Shown: positions 7,371-17,160 of the stretch, one piece after another
Layout of the letters: each line of letters starts with the position of its first letter
Numbering within the stretch: position 1 is the stretch's first letter
Assembly (NCBI GenBank): GCA_964450435.1
Contig: CAYVCX010000038.1
Coordinates: 1 to 28,142 of the forward strand
Source: SKLM01 sp964450435
GTDB taxonomy: Bacteria > Chloroflexota > Anaerolineae > B4-G1
DNA: 28,142 nt
Direction: 5' to 3'
The notes under the pieces: generated by a model
Told to the model about the DNA's origin: nothing
What the model saw: the letters and a program-made list of their open reading frames with translations, nothing else
The model's database searches: none
Position numbers and translations under genes: made by a program

Positions 7371-7391
7371 CTATACTTACCAGGGGTATAG
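7371..7391. promoter_or_regulatory. Palindromic operator candidate for the CsoR-family repressor
   Basis: CTATAC (7371-7376) and GTATAG (7386-7391) form a perfect 6-bp inverted repeat. Inside it lies TACC-AGG-GGTA (7378-7388), offset by two bases from the outer centre. CsoR/CstR operators are typically pseudo-palindromes with TACC and GGTA half-sites around a G/C core. The site lies at the expected transcription start of the fmdB operon, where a bound repressor would block initiation. Assignment to the operon's own repressor is inference from position and base pattern. Confidence 0.5.
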
Positions 7392-7418
7392 TATAACACG
7401 CTTCTTTGCTCCTGTCAA
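7390..7418 (-). promoter_or_regulatory. Near-consensus sigma-70 promoter of the thiol-redox operon
   Basis: On the minus strand a perfect -35 TTGACA (7418-7413), a 17-bp spacer and -10 TATACT (7395-7390). It points into fmdB, 75 bp from its ATG. This is one of the strongest promoters in the window, as expected for an operon held off by a repressor; the palindrome at 7371-7391 overlaps its start region. Confidence 0.75.
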
Positions 7419-7749
7419 ACTGAGACTCGTAGGAAGAGCCGCATATTCTCTCTGTCATTTGTGGTCTTCTGGTGTTCCACCTATTGGGGTCTCCTGCGGC
7501 GGCGTTGTGTATGCCAGCGAGCTTCGGAAGGTCCCGGGCAACCAGCGAGGATGCGGGAATCTCCCGGTTCAGGAATCCGTACGCCAGCCACAGCTTGTTG
7601 AATAGTGGCATTCTAGTATACTTACGCAAGGGCATGGGGCGGAAGGGTATTTCGTTCAACCGGCCTTGGCGGACACACTGATGTCCCCGGTGCCCATCGT
7701 GCAGCGAGTCGTCCGTGGATGGCACGAAGACAGAAAGGAGATGGACGTC
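7419..7749. other. Intergenic region between divergent units
   Basis: About 330 bp between the redox operon promoter and the metallophosphoesterase gene. It contains one plus-strand promoter candidate (7595-7622). A minus-strand frame runs through it, but the frame continues across fmdB in the wrong register and shows no recognisable domain. I see no RNA gene or repeat here. Confidence 0.5.
7595..7622 (+). promoter_or_regulatory. Promoter candidate for the metallophosphoesterase gene
   Basis: TTGTTG (7595-7600), 16-bp spacer, TATACT (7617-7622), about 130 bp before the ATG at 7750. The -10 matches 5/6 and the -35 matches 3/6. It shares TATACTTAC with the operator region of the divergent redox operon, which may be chance. 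Confidence 0.4.
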
Positions 7750-8502
7750 ATGCGTCTTGCGGCTCTTTCCGATATTCACGGCAACCTCCTGGCGTTGGAG
7801 GCTGTCCTGGCAGACATCAGGACGCAGGGCACGCCCGATCTCTACTGGATCATGGGCGATTTCTCAGCCTTCTGCCCGTGGCCGTCGCAGACGTTGGCCC
7901 GCCTCCGGGCGTTGCCCAACGCTGACTTCCTGTGCGGCAACACCGATCGCTATCTGGTAACCGGCCGTCGGCCTGCCGTCGCGGTCGAGTCGCGGCGAGA
8001 ATGGGAGCGCATGCCGGAGACGCTGGAGACTCGGGACGCCACCTTTCGATGGGCTGTACAACGACTATCCTATGGGGACTACGAGTTCCTGCGTGACTTG
8101 CCCAGGCAGCTACACCGGGACGTTCCGGACTACGGTAGGATCCTGGCCGTCCATGCGACCCCTGAAGACGACGAGACCAATGTGTATCCGGACACGCCCC
8201 AGGATGAGCTTCGGCATTATGTGTCTCAGATCGGCGCACGCTTGGTGCTCTACGGCCATACGCACCGTGTGATGGATCGTCCCGTGGCTGGCGTCCGGCT
8301 GGTCAACGGCGGCAGTGTGGGCATCCCCCTCGATGGCGATCCGCGCCCCGCCTATGCGTTGCTCGATTTTGAGGGGGGCGACTGCAAGATCACGGCATGC
8401 CGGGTGGACTACGATCGCGCGCAGGTTCTAGCCGAGATGGAACGACTAGAGCACCCCGGGCTGGCCTGGATTGGGCGGATGATACAAGAGGCCGCCCCGT
8501 GA
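7750..8502 (+). CDS. Calcineurin-like metallophosphoesterase (YfcE-type)
   Basis: A 250-aa dimetal phosphoesterase of the YfcE/MJ0936-like group. Motifs in order: LSDIHGN at ~6-12 (Asp and His metal ligands), MGDF (Asp), GNTDR (Asn), AVHATP (His) and YGHTHR (the final GH-x-H metal motif). All usual ligands are present, so it should be active on a small phosphodiester or phosphomonoester. The start is the ATG at 7750, nine bases after AAAGGAG; a longer reading from 7666 includes unlikely sequence. It is followed by the mutase gene after 71 bp and is probably a single-gene unit or the head of the run of plus-strand genes. Confidence 0.88.
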   Translation: MRLAALSDIHGNLLALEAVLADIRTQGTPDLYWIMGDFSAFCPWPSQTLARLRALPNADFLCGNTDRYLVTGRRPAVAVESRREWERMPETLETRDATFRWAVQRLSYGDYEFLRDLPRQLHRDVPDYGRILAVHATPEDDETNVYPDTPQDELRHYVSQIGARLVLYGHTHRVMDRPVAGVRLVNGGSVGIPLDGDPRPAYALLDFEGGDCKITACRVDYDRAQVLAEMERLEHPGLAWIGRMIQEAAP

Positions 8503-8573
8503 TTCCCCCGGTATGGGCTCCCACTGGACGGTGATGATCCCGCGCGTAGCTCTATGACAGCTTCGGAGGACCA

Positions 8574-10238
<1,665 letters not shown>

Positions 10239-10273
10239 AGCACGGCATTTGGCTTGCGTGGGGAGGCGGGTTT

Positions 10274-10678
10274 ATGGCGTTGTCCATTGATCACGTTGCT
10301 GTAGTCGTGCATAGTCTGGAAGAGGCATTGTCCTTTTACCGGGATGCGCTGGGGCTGGAGGTTGCCGAACGGCGCGAGGTCCCGGGGGAGGGCGTAGAGA
10401 TTGCCTCTCTTCCTCTCGCGAATGGTAGAGTCGAGCTGGTTCGCCCTCTCCAGAATGAGGGGGCGATTGCTCGTTTCCTGGACACGCGAGGAGAAGGACT
10501 ACACCACATCTGCCTCGTGGTCGAGGACATCACAGCGGCAATGAACCGGCTGCGAGAGGCAGGGGCGCTTCCGGTCACAGACGAGCCTCAGGTCGCCGTT
10601 GACGGGACACGCTACGTGTTCGTTCATCCCAAGTCCGCGCATGGTGTGCTCTTGGAGCTTTACGAGGAGCCAATGTGA
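10274..10678 (+). CDS. mce: Methylmalonyl-CoA epimerase (VOC superfamily)
   Basis: A 134-aa vicinal-oxygen-chelate protein that interconverts the (S) and (R) forms of methylmalonyl-CoA, feeding the mutase encoded just upstream. Two beta-alpha-beta-beta-beta modules are visible. Metal-ligand candidates are His7 (IDHVAVVV), Glu54 (GRVELVRPL), His78 (GLHHICLVVED) and Glu128 (LLELYEEP). The GLHHI segment and the VELVRPL strand are typical of epimerases rather than glyoxalases. GGGGAGG lies upstream of the ATG with good spacing. The stop overlaps the next start by four bases (GTGA), so translation is coupled to the DinB-like gene. Confidence 0.9.
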   Translation: MALSIDHVAVVVHSLEEALSFYRDALGLEVAERREVPGEGVEIASLPLANGRVELVRPLQNEGAIARFLDTRGEGLHHICLVVEDITAAMNRLREAGALPVTDEPQVAVDGTRYVFVHPKSAHGVLLELYEEPM

Positions 10679-11148
10679 GCGAGCGCATCGACGAACTGGT
10701 GGTTCGCCTTCGACGGGGCATCCTGAAGTCGAGGGAGATCTTCGAGAGCCTCGACGCCGCGGCGTGGGACCTCGTAGTCTATGAAAACCCGTATCCGTGG
10801 ACAGTACGAGACCTGCTGGCACACTTCCTCTCAGCGGAACAAGGGCTGCTGCGGCTGGCCCAGGATGTCGCGGCAGGCGGCGATGGTGCGCCGGAGGGAT
10901 TCGACTACCAGGCTTTCAACGCCAGCGAACAACAGCGTCTGGCCTCGGTGCCGAGAGGAGAGCTGCTGACCGATCTTGTTGCCGCTCGGCAGCGCACCAT
11001 CTCGTGGGTGGAGGGGCTTGCGGACGAGGCTCTGGACAGAGTGGGACGTCATCCCGCTCTGGGAGAGATCACGGTGGAGACGTTCATCAACGCCGTCTAC
11101 GGTCATCAATTGATGCATGTGCGGGACTTGAAGCGAGTTCTGGAGTGA
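10675..11148 (+). CDS. DinB-like (YfiT/DinB superfamily) protein
   Basis: A 157-aa four-helix-bundle protein of the DinB/maleylpyruvate-isomerase-like superfamily. The three metal-binding histidines expected in this fold are H50 (TVRDLLAHFL), H144 and H148 (YGHQLMHVRDL). Members range from thiol-dependent transferases to proteins of unknown role; no specific activity can be given. The GTG start overlaps the epimerase stop in a GTGA arrangement, with GAGGAG upstream. The coupling suggests shared expression with the methylmalonyl-CoA pair rather than a proven shared pathway. Confidence 0.82.
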   Translation: MSERIDELVVRLRRGILKSREIFESLDAAAWDLVVYENPYPWTVRDLLAHFLSAEQGLLRLAQDVAAGGDGAPEGFDYQAFNASEQQRLASVPRGELLTDLVAARQRTISWVEGLADEALDRVGRHPALGEITVETFINAVYGHQLMHVRDLKRVLE

Positions 11149-11230
11149 TCCCAGAATATCGCAATATTGGGCTGCCGGCAGGGTACTGGCAGAATTCGTT
11201 TGACGAGATTTTGAGCCTTTGGAGGGAGAC

Positions 11231-12337
11231 GTGGTAGAAAAGACCGAGATTCGGGTGCAGCCGGAAGCGTTGAAGGATTTCTGTGTACGGGCGCTTCAGC
11301 GCAGGAACGTCCCGGAGGACGACGCTCGCATTACTGTTGATGTGTTGGTCGCTGCTGACATGCGCGGCATCAGCAGCCATGGGGTGGCCCGGCTGCGCCG
11401 CTATGTCGATGGACTGCGGGATGGGGTGATGACTGCACAGCCAGACGCACGGGTGGTGACCGAGACCCCGACGACGGTCGTCGTCGATGCAGGCGGCGGC
11501 CTCGGTCAGCCGGTGTCCTACCGAGCGATGGGCAAAGCGATTCAGAAAGCCGAGGAATTTGGCACTGGATTCGCCACCGTTCGCAACTCCAATCACTTCG
11601 GAATTGCGGGCTACTACGCGATGATGGCGCTCGATCACGACTGTGTTGGTATCTCCACGACGAATGCCGCCGTACTGGTGGTGCCGACCTTCGGACGAGA
11701 CGCGATGTTGGGGACCAACCCCATCTCCGTAGCTGCTCCGGCCCAGGAGGAACCGCCCTTTGTCCTCGATATGGCCACCAGTACCGTGCCTCGCGGCAAG
11801 CTTGAGGTCTACCATCGGCTGGAGAAGCCCATCCCATCGGGATGGGCCACCGACGAGACCGGTGAGCCCACCACCGATCCTGGGCGCGTGCTGGGGAATC
11901 TGAAGGAGCGGACAGGGGGAGGGCTGCTTCCCCTGGGTGGATCTGGAGAACTGTTGGGCGGTCATAAGGGGTACGGACTGGCGCTGTTGGTCGACGTTCT
12001 GTCCGGCGTTCTCTCCGGCGCAGCCTATGCGAACCTGGTCTACCCCACAGATGATTCAGGAAACGCCTTGCCGTCGGCGATTGGACATTTCTTCGGCGCC
12101 TGGCGGGTCGACGCGTTCCGGCCTGTGCGTGAGTTCAAGGCGGACATGGACGATTTGCAGCGGCGGCTGAAGGACGCACCAAAGGCAGAGGGGCAGGACC
12201 GGATCTACGTCCACGGTGAAAAGGAGTACGAGGCGACGGAGCGGAACTCCCGGGAGGGCGTCCCTCTGAACCCAAAGGTCGCTGCTGACCTGCGGGCCAT
12301 CGGAGACGAGCTGGGCGTAGGTTACGATCTGGAGTGA
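11231..12337 (+). CDS. Ldh2/MDH2-family malate/L-lactate dehydrogenase
   Basis: A 368-aa NAD(P)-dependent oxidoreductase of the Ldh2 family (L-sulfolactate, ureidoglycolate, malate or L-lactate dehydrogenases), distinct from the classical MDH/LDH fold. The catalytic histidine segment is GISSHGVARLRRYVDGLRDG (His50), with RNSNHFGIAGYYA (His122) and GTNPISVAAPA, GGHKGYGLALLVD further on. The GTG at 11231 is chosen because GGAGGG sits directly upstream; a TTG four codons earlier would swallow the ribosome site. Substrate cannot be read from sequence alone. It follows the DinB-like gene after 82 bp. Confidence 0.9.
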   Translation: MVEKTEIRVQPEALKDFCVRALQRRNVPEDDARITVDVLVAADMRGISSHGVARLRRYVDGLRDGVMTAQPDARVVTETPTTVVVDAGGGLGQPVSYRAMGKAIQKAEEFGTGFATVRNSNHFGIAGYYAMMALDHDCVGISTTNAAVLVVPTFGRDAMLGTNPISVAAPAQEEPPFVLDMATSTVPRGKLEVYHRLEKPIPSGWATDETGEPTTDPGRVLGNLKERTGGGLLPLGGSGELLGGHKGYGLALLVDVLSGVLSGAAYANLVYPTDDSGNALPSAIGHFFGAWRVDAFRPVREFKADMDDLQRRLKDAPKAEGQDRIYVHGEKEYEATERNSREGVPLNPKVAADLRAIGDELGVGYDLE

Positions 12338-12389
12338 GCCCCTCAAGATCCAGCAGGCGACTGCGCTGACTCAACGGGGAGAGGGCATT

Positions 12390-12623
12390 GTGAACGGTCT
12401 GGAGCCGATTGCCAAGCTGTTGGTGGGAATGGGGATTGCTCTGACCCTGCTGGGGGCCTTCGTGTGGCTGATCTCCAGAACAGGGTTGTGGGGGCGGATC
12501 CCAGGCGACATTCGCATTGAGCGTGATGGTTTCACCTGCCTGATTCCTCTGGCTAGCTCCATCATTCTCAGCATTCTGCTGACCATTGTGTTGAATGTGA
12601 TCGTGCGGCTCATCAACCGCTAG
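12390..12623 (+). CDS. DUF2905-family small membrane protein
   Basis: A 77-aa protein with two transmembrane helices (~residues 8-28 and 52-72) joined by a conserved turn, GLWGRIPGDIRIERDGFT, which is the hallmark of DUF2905. Function is unknown. The GTG start has GGGGAGAGGG upstream. It is followed after 10 bp by another small membrane protein and then queA, probably one unit. Confidence 0.85.
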   Translation: MNGLEPIAKLLVGMGIALTLLGAFVWLISRTGLWGRIPGDIRIERDGFTCLIPLASSIILSILLTIVLNVIVRLINR

Positions 12624-12633
12624 GGGGGAAGGA

Positions 12634-13014
12634 ATGACTCGCGGCCCCGCGTTTCTGGCTTTGCTGCCCCTGTTCCCGACCTTGTTCGTCCATCTGGTCG
12701 GGGTAGTGGTCGCGATTGTCTTGATCGTCCGCCGTGAGAGGAGACGGGGCTCAGCGATTCTTGCTCTGGTCGGTTTCACCCTGCTGACCCTTGTCGACCT
12801 GGCCAGCTTCGCTCGGGGGTCGCTCATTGGCCTGCTGGCGCCCCGCGTGGCGACGGGGATCCAACTTGCCAGCACCAGCGTTGGTTGCTGCTTCAGCGTG
12901 TTCGAGGTGGCGGCCGTCCTTTGCCTGATCGCTGCCATCTGGCGGGCGGTGTCACACGCCCGGACCTCGGGAGCTGGGTCCGAGACCAGCTCGGCGACCA
13001 CCGAGGAAGGATAG
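12634..13014 (+). CDS. Hypothetical membrane protein, three predicted helices
   Basis: A 126-aa protein I do not recognise. Three hydrophobic segments are visible: ~7-33, ~42-60 and ~76-106, the last one long. A positively charged RRERRR loop follows the first, suggesting that loop lies inside the cell. The C-terminal ~20 residues are Ser/Thr/Glu-rich and probably disordered. A strong GGGGGGAAGGA precedes the ATG. Its stop is 9 bp before the queA start. Confidence 0.7.
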   Translation: MTRGPAFLALLPLFPTLFVHLVGVVVAIVLIVRRERRRGSAILALVGFTLLTLVDLASFARGSLIGLLAPRVATGIQLASTSVGCCFSVFEVAAVLCLIAAIWRAVSHARTSGAGSETSSATTEEG

Positions 13015-13023
13015 CCGCGGCTG

Positions 13024-14091
13024 GTGCGGACCGCCGACTTCAGCTACGAGCTTCCCCCTGAGCTGATCGCTCAGAAGCCAGTGAGCCCCCGGGACACGTC
13101 GCGCCTGATGGTGGTGGACCGACGACGGAAGTCGATTTCCCATCGTCATTTCTACGATCTTCCTGAGTTCGTCGAACCAGGGGATCTGCTGGTGCATAAT
13201 CAGACGCGGGTCGTTCGCGCCCGTCTGTACGCGGTGAAACCCACCGGAGGCCAGGTGGAGATCCTGTTACTTCGACAGCAGGACGACAGGATTTGGCGGG
13301 CCCTGGTGGGAGGCAGAGGGGTGCGGCCGGGCTTGACGCTGAGGCTTCTCGATGGGCCGGGAGGTGCTCGGACCACCGCCTCCGCGCGGGTGGTCGCCCG
13401 TGGCGAGCGCGCAGTCCGCGTTCTCGAGTTCAACCGTCTTGTGCTTCCTATGGCGCAGGAGATCGGTGTCACGCCCCTTCCGCCCTACATCCACGAGACT
13501 CTGGAGGACGACGAGCGCTATCAGACCGTCTACGCGTCGAAGCCTGGGTCGGCTGCCGCGCCTACCGCGGGACTCCACTTCACGCCGGAGTTGCTCCACA
13601 AGCTACGCAGGATGGAGGTGCGATCTGAGTTTGTCACCCTTCACATCGGGCTGGACACTTTCCAGCCGGTGCGGGAGGAGCAGGTTGAGGACCACGAGAT
13701 GCACACAGAGTACTGCTCCCTGCGCCCCGAGGTCGCGAGGCAGGTGAACCAGACCAAGCTGAAAGGGCATCGGATTGTTGCCGTGGGCACGACGAGCGTG
13801 CGCGTTCTTGAGACGGCCGCTCTCATCGCTGTCGGTGGCGAGGTCTGCGCCGATTCCTGTCCCTGGCAGGTGGCTGCTGCCTTTGAGGGGGAGACCGATC
13901 TCTTCATCTATCCTGGCTACGACTTCCGAGCCGTCGACGCCCTGATCACGAACTTCCACCTGCCGCGCTCCACGTTGCTGATGCTGGTGACAGCATTCGC
14001 CGGGAAGGAGCTAATCGACCGCGCTTACGCTGAAGCTGTCGAGCAGGAGTACCGCTTCTACAGCTTCGGAGATGCGATGCTGCTCCTGTAG
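13024..14091 (+). CDS. queA: S-adenosylmethionine:tRNA ribosyltransferase-isomerase
   Basis: QueA transfers and isomerises the ribosyl part of S-adenosylmethionine onto preQ1 in tRNA, giving epoxyqueuosine, the penultimate step of queuosine synthesis. The 355-aa length is normal. Signature segments: FSYELPPELIAQKPV at the N-terminus, HNQTRVVRARL, PTAGLHFTPELL, LHIGLDTFQPV, VGTTSVRVLE, FIYPGYDFR and ALITNFHLPRSTLLMLV. The GTG start fits the family's usual beginning. The ribosome site (AAGGA) is ~12 nt away and overlaps the end of the upstream gene. No other queuosine gene is in the window. Confidence 0.96.
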   Translation: MRTADFSYELPPELIAQKPVSPRDTSRLMVVDRRRKSISHRHFYDLPEFVEPGDLLVHNQTRVVRARLYAVKPTGGQVEILLLRQQDDRIWRALVGGRGVRPGLTLRLLDGPGGARTTASARVVARGERAVRVLEFNRLVLPMAQEIGVTPLPPYIHETLEDDERYQTVYASKPGSAAAPTAGLHFTPELLHKLRRMEVRSEFVTLHIGLDTFQPVREEQVEDHEMHTEYCSLRPEVARQVNQTKLKGHRIVAVGTTSVRVLETAALIAVGGEVCADSCPWQVAAAFEGETDLFIYPGYDFRAVDALITNFHLPRSTLLMLVTAFAGKELIDRAYAEAVEQEYRFYSFGDAMLLL

Positions 14092-14118
14092 CCTATCGCG
14101 TGTCCACCTCAGCCACGT

Positions 14119-14146
14119 TGGACAAGTCGTCATTTCATGCTATAAA
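14119..14146 (+). promoter_or_regulatory. Promoter of the single-gene ferredoxin unit
   Basis: TGGACA (14119-14124), 16-bp spacer, TATAAA (14141-14146), about 55 bp before the ferredoxin ATG, which is preceded by AAGGAGG. Both boxes match 5/6. The ferredoxin is thus probably transcribed independently of queA. Confidence 0.6.
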
Positions 14147-14200
14147 TAGGCGCTGTCTGCATAGGCAGCTCATCGTCAAACTCATCAACAAGGAGGCAAA

Positions 14201-14425
14201 ATGAGAGTAACGATAGATCGCGAAGAATGCATCGAGTGCGGCACGTGCTACGCCGACTGCCCTGAGGTCTTCGAGGAGAACCCCGATGACTTCTTCAGCC
14301 AGATCGTAGAAGAGTATCGAGTCGATGATGATCTGGGCGTGGGAGAGGTCCCCGAGGACCTGGAGGAGTGTGTCGAGGATGCGGCCTACGGGTGCCCCGT
14401 AGAGATCATCCACGCCGGAGAGTAG
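14201..14425 (+). CDS. Ferredoxin (single [4Fe-4S] type, six cysteines)
   Basis: A 74-aa acidic ferredoxin carrying electrons for cytoplasmic redox enzymes. The cysteines are C10-x2-C13-x2-C16-x3-C20-P and C57...C65-P. In related single-cluster ferredoxins C10, C13, C16 and C65 would hold the [4Fe-4S] cluster, and C20 with C57 may form a disulfide. A second partial cluster cannot be excluded. The protein is very acidic, with long Glu/Asp runs, as is usual. It is monocistronic, with its own promoter and two hairpins after it. Confidence 0.92.
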   Translation: MRVTIDREECIECGTCYADCPEVFEENPDDFFSQIVEEYRVDDDLGVGEVPEDLEECVEDAAYGCPVEIIHAGE

Positions 14426-14452
14426 CTGATTCCCGATTCGGTGCTGAGAGAG

Positions 14453-14513
14453 TCACGACGGCTGTCGTGAGAGACGACCGCCTTCCCGCAAGTATCTCAT
14501 GGGAAGGCGGTCG
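14453..14513. terminator. Tandem hairpins between convergent genes
   Basis: Two perfect inverted repeats follow the ferredoxin gene: TCACGAC-GGCT-GTCGTGA (14453-14470), and a 13-bp stem CGACCGCCTTCCC (14475-14487) with GGGAAGGCGGTCG (14501-14513) and a 13-nt loop. They lie between the ferredoxin (+) and the M23 peptidase gene (-), so they probably terminate transcription in both directions. No strong T-tract follows on either strand. Confidence 0.55.
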
Positions 14514-14644
14514 CTTGCTGTATGGGCCATGTCTTGTGGCTCTCGAGTGGGTGGCGCTCTTCCCCGGCGCGATGCCGCGCGCGCGCCCTGGCCTGGGACT
14601 GGGAGGAGACCCGCCAGCATCACCACTCGAGCCAGCGTGTGGGC

Positions 14645-15592
14645 CTAGGGCAGATAGATGTGAGGATCCACCGGCCGATCTCCATAGCGCAACTCGAAGT
14701 GGAGGTGCGGCCCGGTCGAGTTGCCTGTTGAGCCGGCCCCCCCCAGGGTCTCCCCTCTCCACACCTGTTGCCCTACGCCCACTGCTACCCGCTGGAGATG
14801 GGCGTAGTAGGAGCGCCAGTCGCTCTTATGCTCCACGATCACCAGATTCCCGTAGCCGCCGGCCCAGTCTGCAAAGACCACTTTCCCATCGGCAACCGCG
14901 ACGATGGAGTCCCCTGGCTGCGCCGCTATGTCTAGACCGATGTGGGCCGGATTGCCAGGATCGTGGAAGGTCCAGCCCGAGATAGCACGCCGTATCGTCG
15001 GCCAGGCGAACCGTATCGTTGCCGAGGCTGCAGGGCTGTCTGGAGGCCCGCCGGGCGGACCCACAGGGGTGGGCCTGGACTCGGTGTCAGCGGCTGCTTC
15101 GGACAGGGTCAGCCCGAGCGAATACCGTCCTGGTGCCTCCCCGAGGGGGACTACCTCGACGTGGTACACCCCGCTGGCGGGAAGGGTGGGCTGGGAGAGG
15201 TAGGGTGGAAGGAATAGTGAACCTTGTGTCTCGGTCAGGACAGCTCCGTCGGGCGCAAGCAGCCGGACGAGCATCTCTGCCTCAATGCTCGAGCCCGCAC
15301 CCGGGTGAAACCACATCTCAATGGTGGCAGACTGCCCGGCCTCACCCCGGAATCGCCACTCATCGGGCCCCTCGTCCTCCAGAACTCTCTCCTCCGGTGC
15401 CCCGGGCGCGATCCAGAGCGCTGTATGTCTGGGGCGGGGGGTGGGGATGTCATCGAGGAGTGCCAGGGACGGCACGGTCCACCGGGGGGCCAGCAATGCG
15501 CCTCCCACATACCCCCCTGCTGCCAGCACAGCGACCAGCGCTATCCAACCGCATAGAAGGAGCACTCTTGTCGGCTTTCTGGTCGGCTTCAT
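14645..15592 (-). CDS. M23-family (LytM-type) peptidase, membrane-anchored
   Basis: A cell-wall-type zinc endopeptidase of family M23, or a regulator with that fold. A signal-anchor helix (~residues 9-34) follows a Lys/Arg-rich start, so the rest lies outside the membrane. A beta-rich region at ~60-165 resembles a pre-peptidase C-terminal-like domain. A Pro-rich linker leads to the M23 domain at ~200-315. Metal ligands are present: H217-x3-D221 (HIGLD) and H296-x-H298 (GPHLHFEL), with YYAHL between. The ATG at 15592 starts just before the anchor; the frame is open to a TTG at 15640, and neither has a strong ribosome site. It ends a run of minus-strand genes, after the phosphodiesterase gene. 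Confidence 0.87.
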   Translation of the reverse strand: MKPTRKPTRVLLLCGWIALVAVLAAGGYVGGALLAPRWTVPSLALLDDIPTPRPRHTALWIAPGAPEERVLEDEGPDEWRFRGEAGQSATIEMWFHPGAGSSIEAEMLVRLLAPDGAVLTETQGSLFLPPYLSQPTLPASGVYHVEVVPLGEAPGRYSLGLTLSEAAADTESRPTPVGPPGGPPDSPAASATIRFAWPTIRRAISGWTFHDPGNPAHIGLDIAAQPGDSIVAVADGKVVFADWAGGYGNLVIVEHKSDWRSYYAHLQRVAVGVGQQVWRGETLGGAGSTGNSTGPHLHFELRYGDRPVDPHIYLP

Positions 15593-15711
15593 TTCTTCGG
15601 GATCTGTCGTCGGCGAAAACGGGTTGTCCCCCACTCGCAAGCGTCTGGCGGGTGCTCACACTGCGGCCCGAGACGAACGGGAGAGCTTCTTCCTCATTCG
15701 CTGGGGCAGAT

Positions 15712-17154
15712 CTAGCGCTCGATGCTCCTTCCCTGCATATCGGACGGCACCGGAACGTCCAGCGTGTCCAGGATGGTGGGGGCGATGTCCATCAGCTGCA
15801 GGCCGTCTACATATCTGCCTCCATGATCTCTGCGGGGATCCCAAAGGATGAACACCCCGTCCTGGGCATGGTTGGCGTCGTCCGGTCCGGTATCGTTCTC
15901 GAAGGTGTAGATCTCGGGCAGGCCGAATGACCCGACCGATCGCCACCGCAGATTCCCGAAGTAGACCATCAAGTCTGGCGCGACGTTCCGGACCTCTCGA
16001 TAGAGATCTTGCGGCCTAAAGGCCACCGAACCCATTGGGTTCCCCTCGTGGTCAAGGACGGCCTCGATTCTCTCCTTGAGTTCGTCGCGCGTCGTCTCGT
16101 ATTCATCGGGCGGGATCCTGCCTTGCGGTTCCCTGCCCTCCACGTTCATGAAGACACGGGCGTAGTAGCCGCCTGATCCCCAGGCTGTGGTCCTCTCCCA
16201 GTCGACCTCGACCTTCTCAAACGGGACCAACCCTTCGTACAGAGGCTCGTCCTTGAGCACCAGGAGGCCCTCCTGGCGCAGCCACTCGTTGATGGCGAAG
16301 CCGCCCTCCATAGCCTGCCCGCCGTGATCGGAGACCACCATGACGATCGTGTCGTCGTCCAGCATGCCGAGGATTTGGCCCAGCTCACCATCCAGGTAGC
16401 GGTAGTAATCTGGGATAGCGTCCTCGTAGGGGTTCCCAGGTTCGTGTCTATAGTGACCCGGGTCCCAGAACTTCCACATCCCGTGGTGAATACGATCCAG
16501 GCCTATCTCCACGAACATGAAAAAGTCCCAGGGCTTCTCCCGGATCAGGTGCTTGATCACCGCAAAGCGCTTCTCTGTCATCTCCTGGATCTGCTTCAAC
16601 AGGAAATCCTTGTCCTCGGTACGGAACTGAGGGACGTCCACGTCGTACTCTGCGCCACCCAGCACGCGATCGACTTCATACCGCAAATCGTCGGGGAAGG
16701 TATACTGACGGTCGGTGTTGGGGGTGAGAAAACCACTGATCAGATACCCGTTGATGGGCTTGATCGGGTAAGTCTGGGGAACACCAATGACCGCCGATGC
16801 CTTGTCGGCCTCCCCCAGAACGTCCCAGACTCGGGGGTCGTGGACTGCATTCCCTGTGGCGATGTTCATCCGTTCGTAGGAATGATCGGCCCGGTTACGG
16901 AAGCCGTAGAAGCCGAGCGTGCCTGGATCCTTACTAGCCAGCATCGATGTCCACGCCGGGACGGTTATACACGGGATGGAGCTGGACAGCGGGCCGTAGA
17001 TCCCTTCGTCGATGAGACGACTTAAGTTCGGCAGTTGGTCCTTGAGGCCCAGGTCGTTCTCGTCCCCCGACTCGAACAGCGCCGCTGGCGGGGCGCAATC
17101 GAGCCCAAAAACCATGACCTTGTGCCTCTTTCGGGGTCTGAAAAACCTGAGCAT
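15712..17154 (-). CDS. Alkaline phosphatase-superfamily phosphodiesterase/nucleotide pyrophosphatase
   Basis: A 480-aa cytoplasmic enzyme of the type I phosphodiesterase/nucleotide pyrophosphatase group in the alkaline phosphatase superfamily. Metal and catalytic candidates are D19 (FGLDCAPP), nucleophile T64 (CITVPAWTSM), D220 and H224 (IGLDRIHHGMW), D276-H277 (VVSDHGG) and a His in ANHAQDGVF near 426. There is no signal peptide, so the substrate is intracellular. It starts 6 bp after the sulfate adenylyltransferase stop, with AGGA overlapping that stop, so the two are co-expressed. Superfamily members hydrolyse nucleotide diphosphate or sulfate-ester bonds, so a role on an adenylyl-sulfate compound is possible but unproven. 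Confidence 0.88.
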   Translation of the reverse strand: MLRFFRPRKRHKVMVFGLDCAPPAALFESGDENDLGLKDQLPNLSRLIDEGIYGPLSSSIPCITVPAWTSMLASKDPGTLGFYGFRNRADHSYERMNIATGNAVHDPRVWDVLGEADKASAVIGVPQTYPIKPINGYLISGFLTPNTDRQYTFPDDLRYEVDRVLGGAEYDVDVPQFRTEDKDFLLKQIQEMTEKRFAVIKHLIREKPWDFFMFVEIGLDRIHHGMWKFWDPGHYRHEPGNPYEDAIPDYYRYLDGELGQILGMLDDDTIVMVVSDHGGQAMEGGFAINEWLRQEGLLVLKDEPLYEGLVPFEKVEVDWERTTAWGSGGYYARVFMNVEGREPQGRIPPDEYETTRDELKERIEAVLDHEGNPMGSVAFRPQDLYREVRNVAPDLMVYFGNLRWRSVGSFGLPEIYTFENDTGPDDANHAQDGVFILWDPRRDHGGRYVDGLQLMDIAPTILDTLDVPVPSDMQGRSIER

Positions 17155-17160
17155 CGCGTC

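Noticed and set aside
7093..7779. Long minus-strand frame across the fmdB-metallophosphoesterase gap
   Set aside because: It overlaps fmdB in another frame, crosses the strong promoter and shows no recognisable domain; its overlap with fmdB explains part of its openness.
14475..14518. Possible H-type pseudoknot (GCAAG in the loop, CTTGC after the stem)
   Set aside because: Both connecting loops would be zero nucleotides across a 13-bp stem, which is not sterically possible; a simple hairpin is enough.
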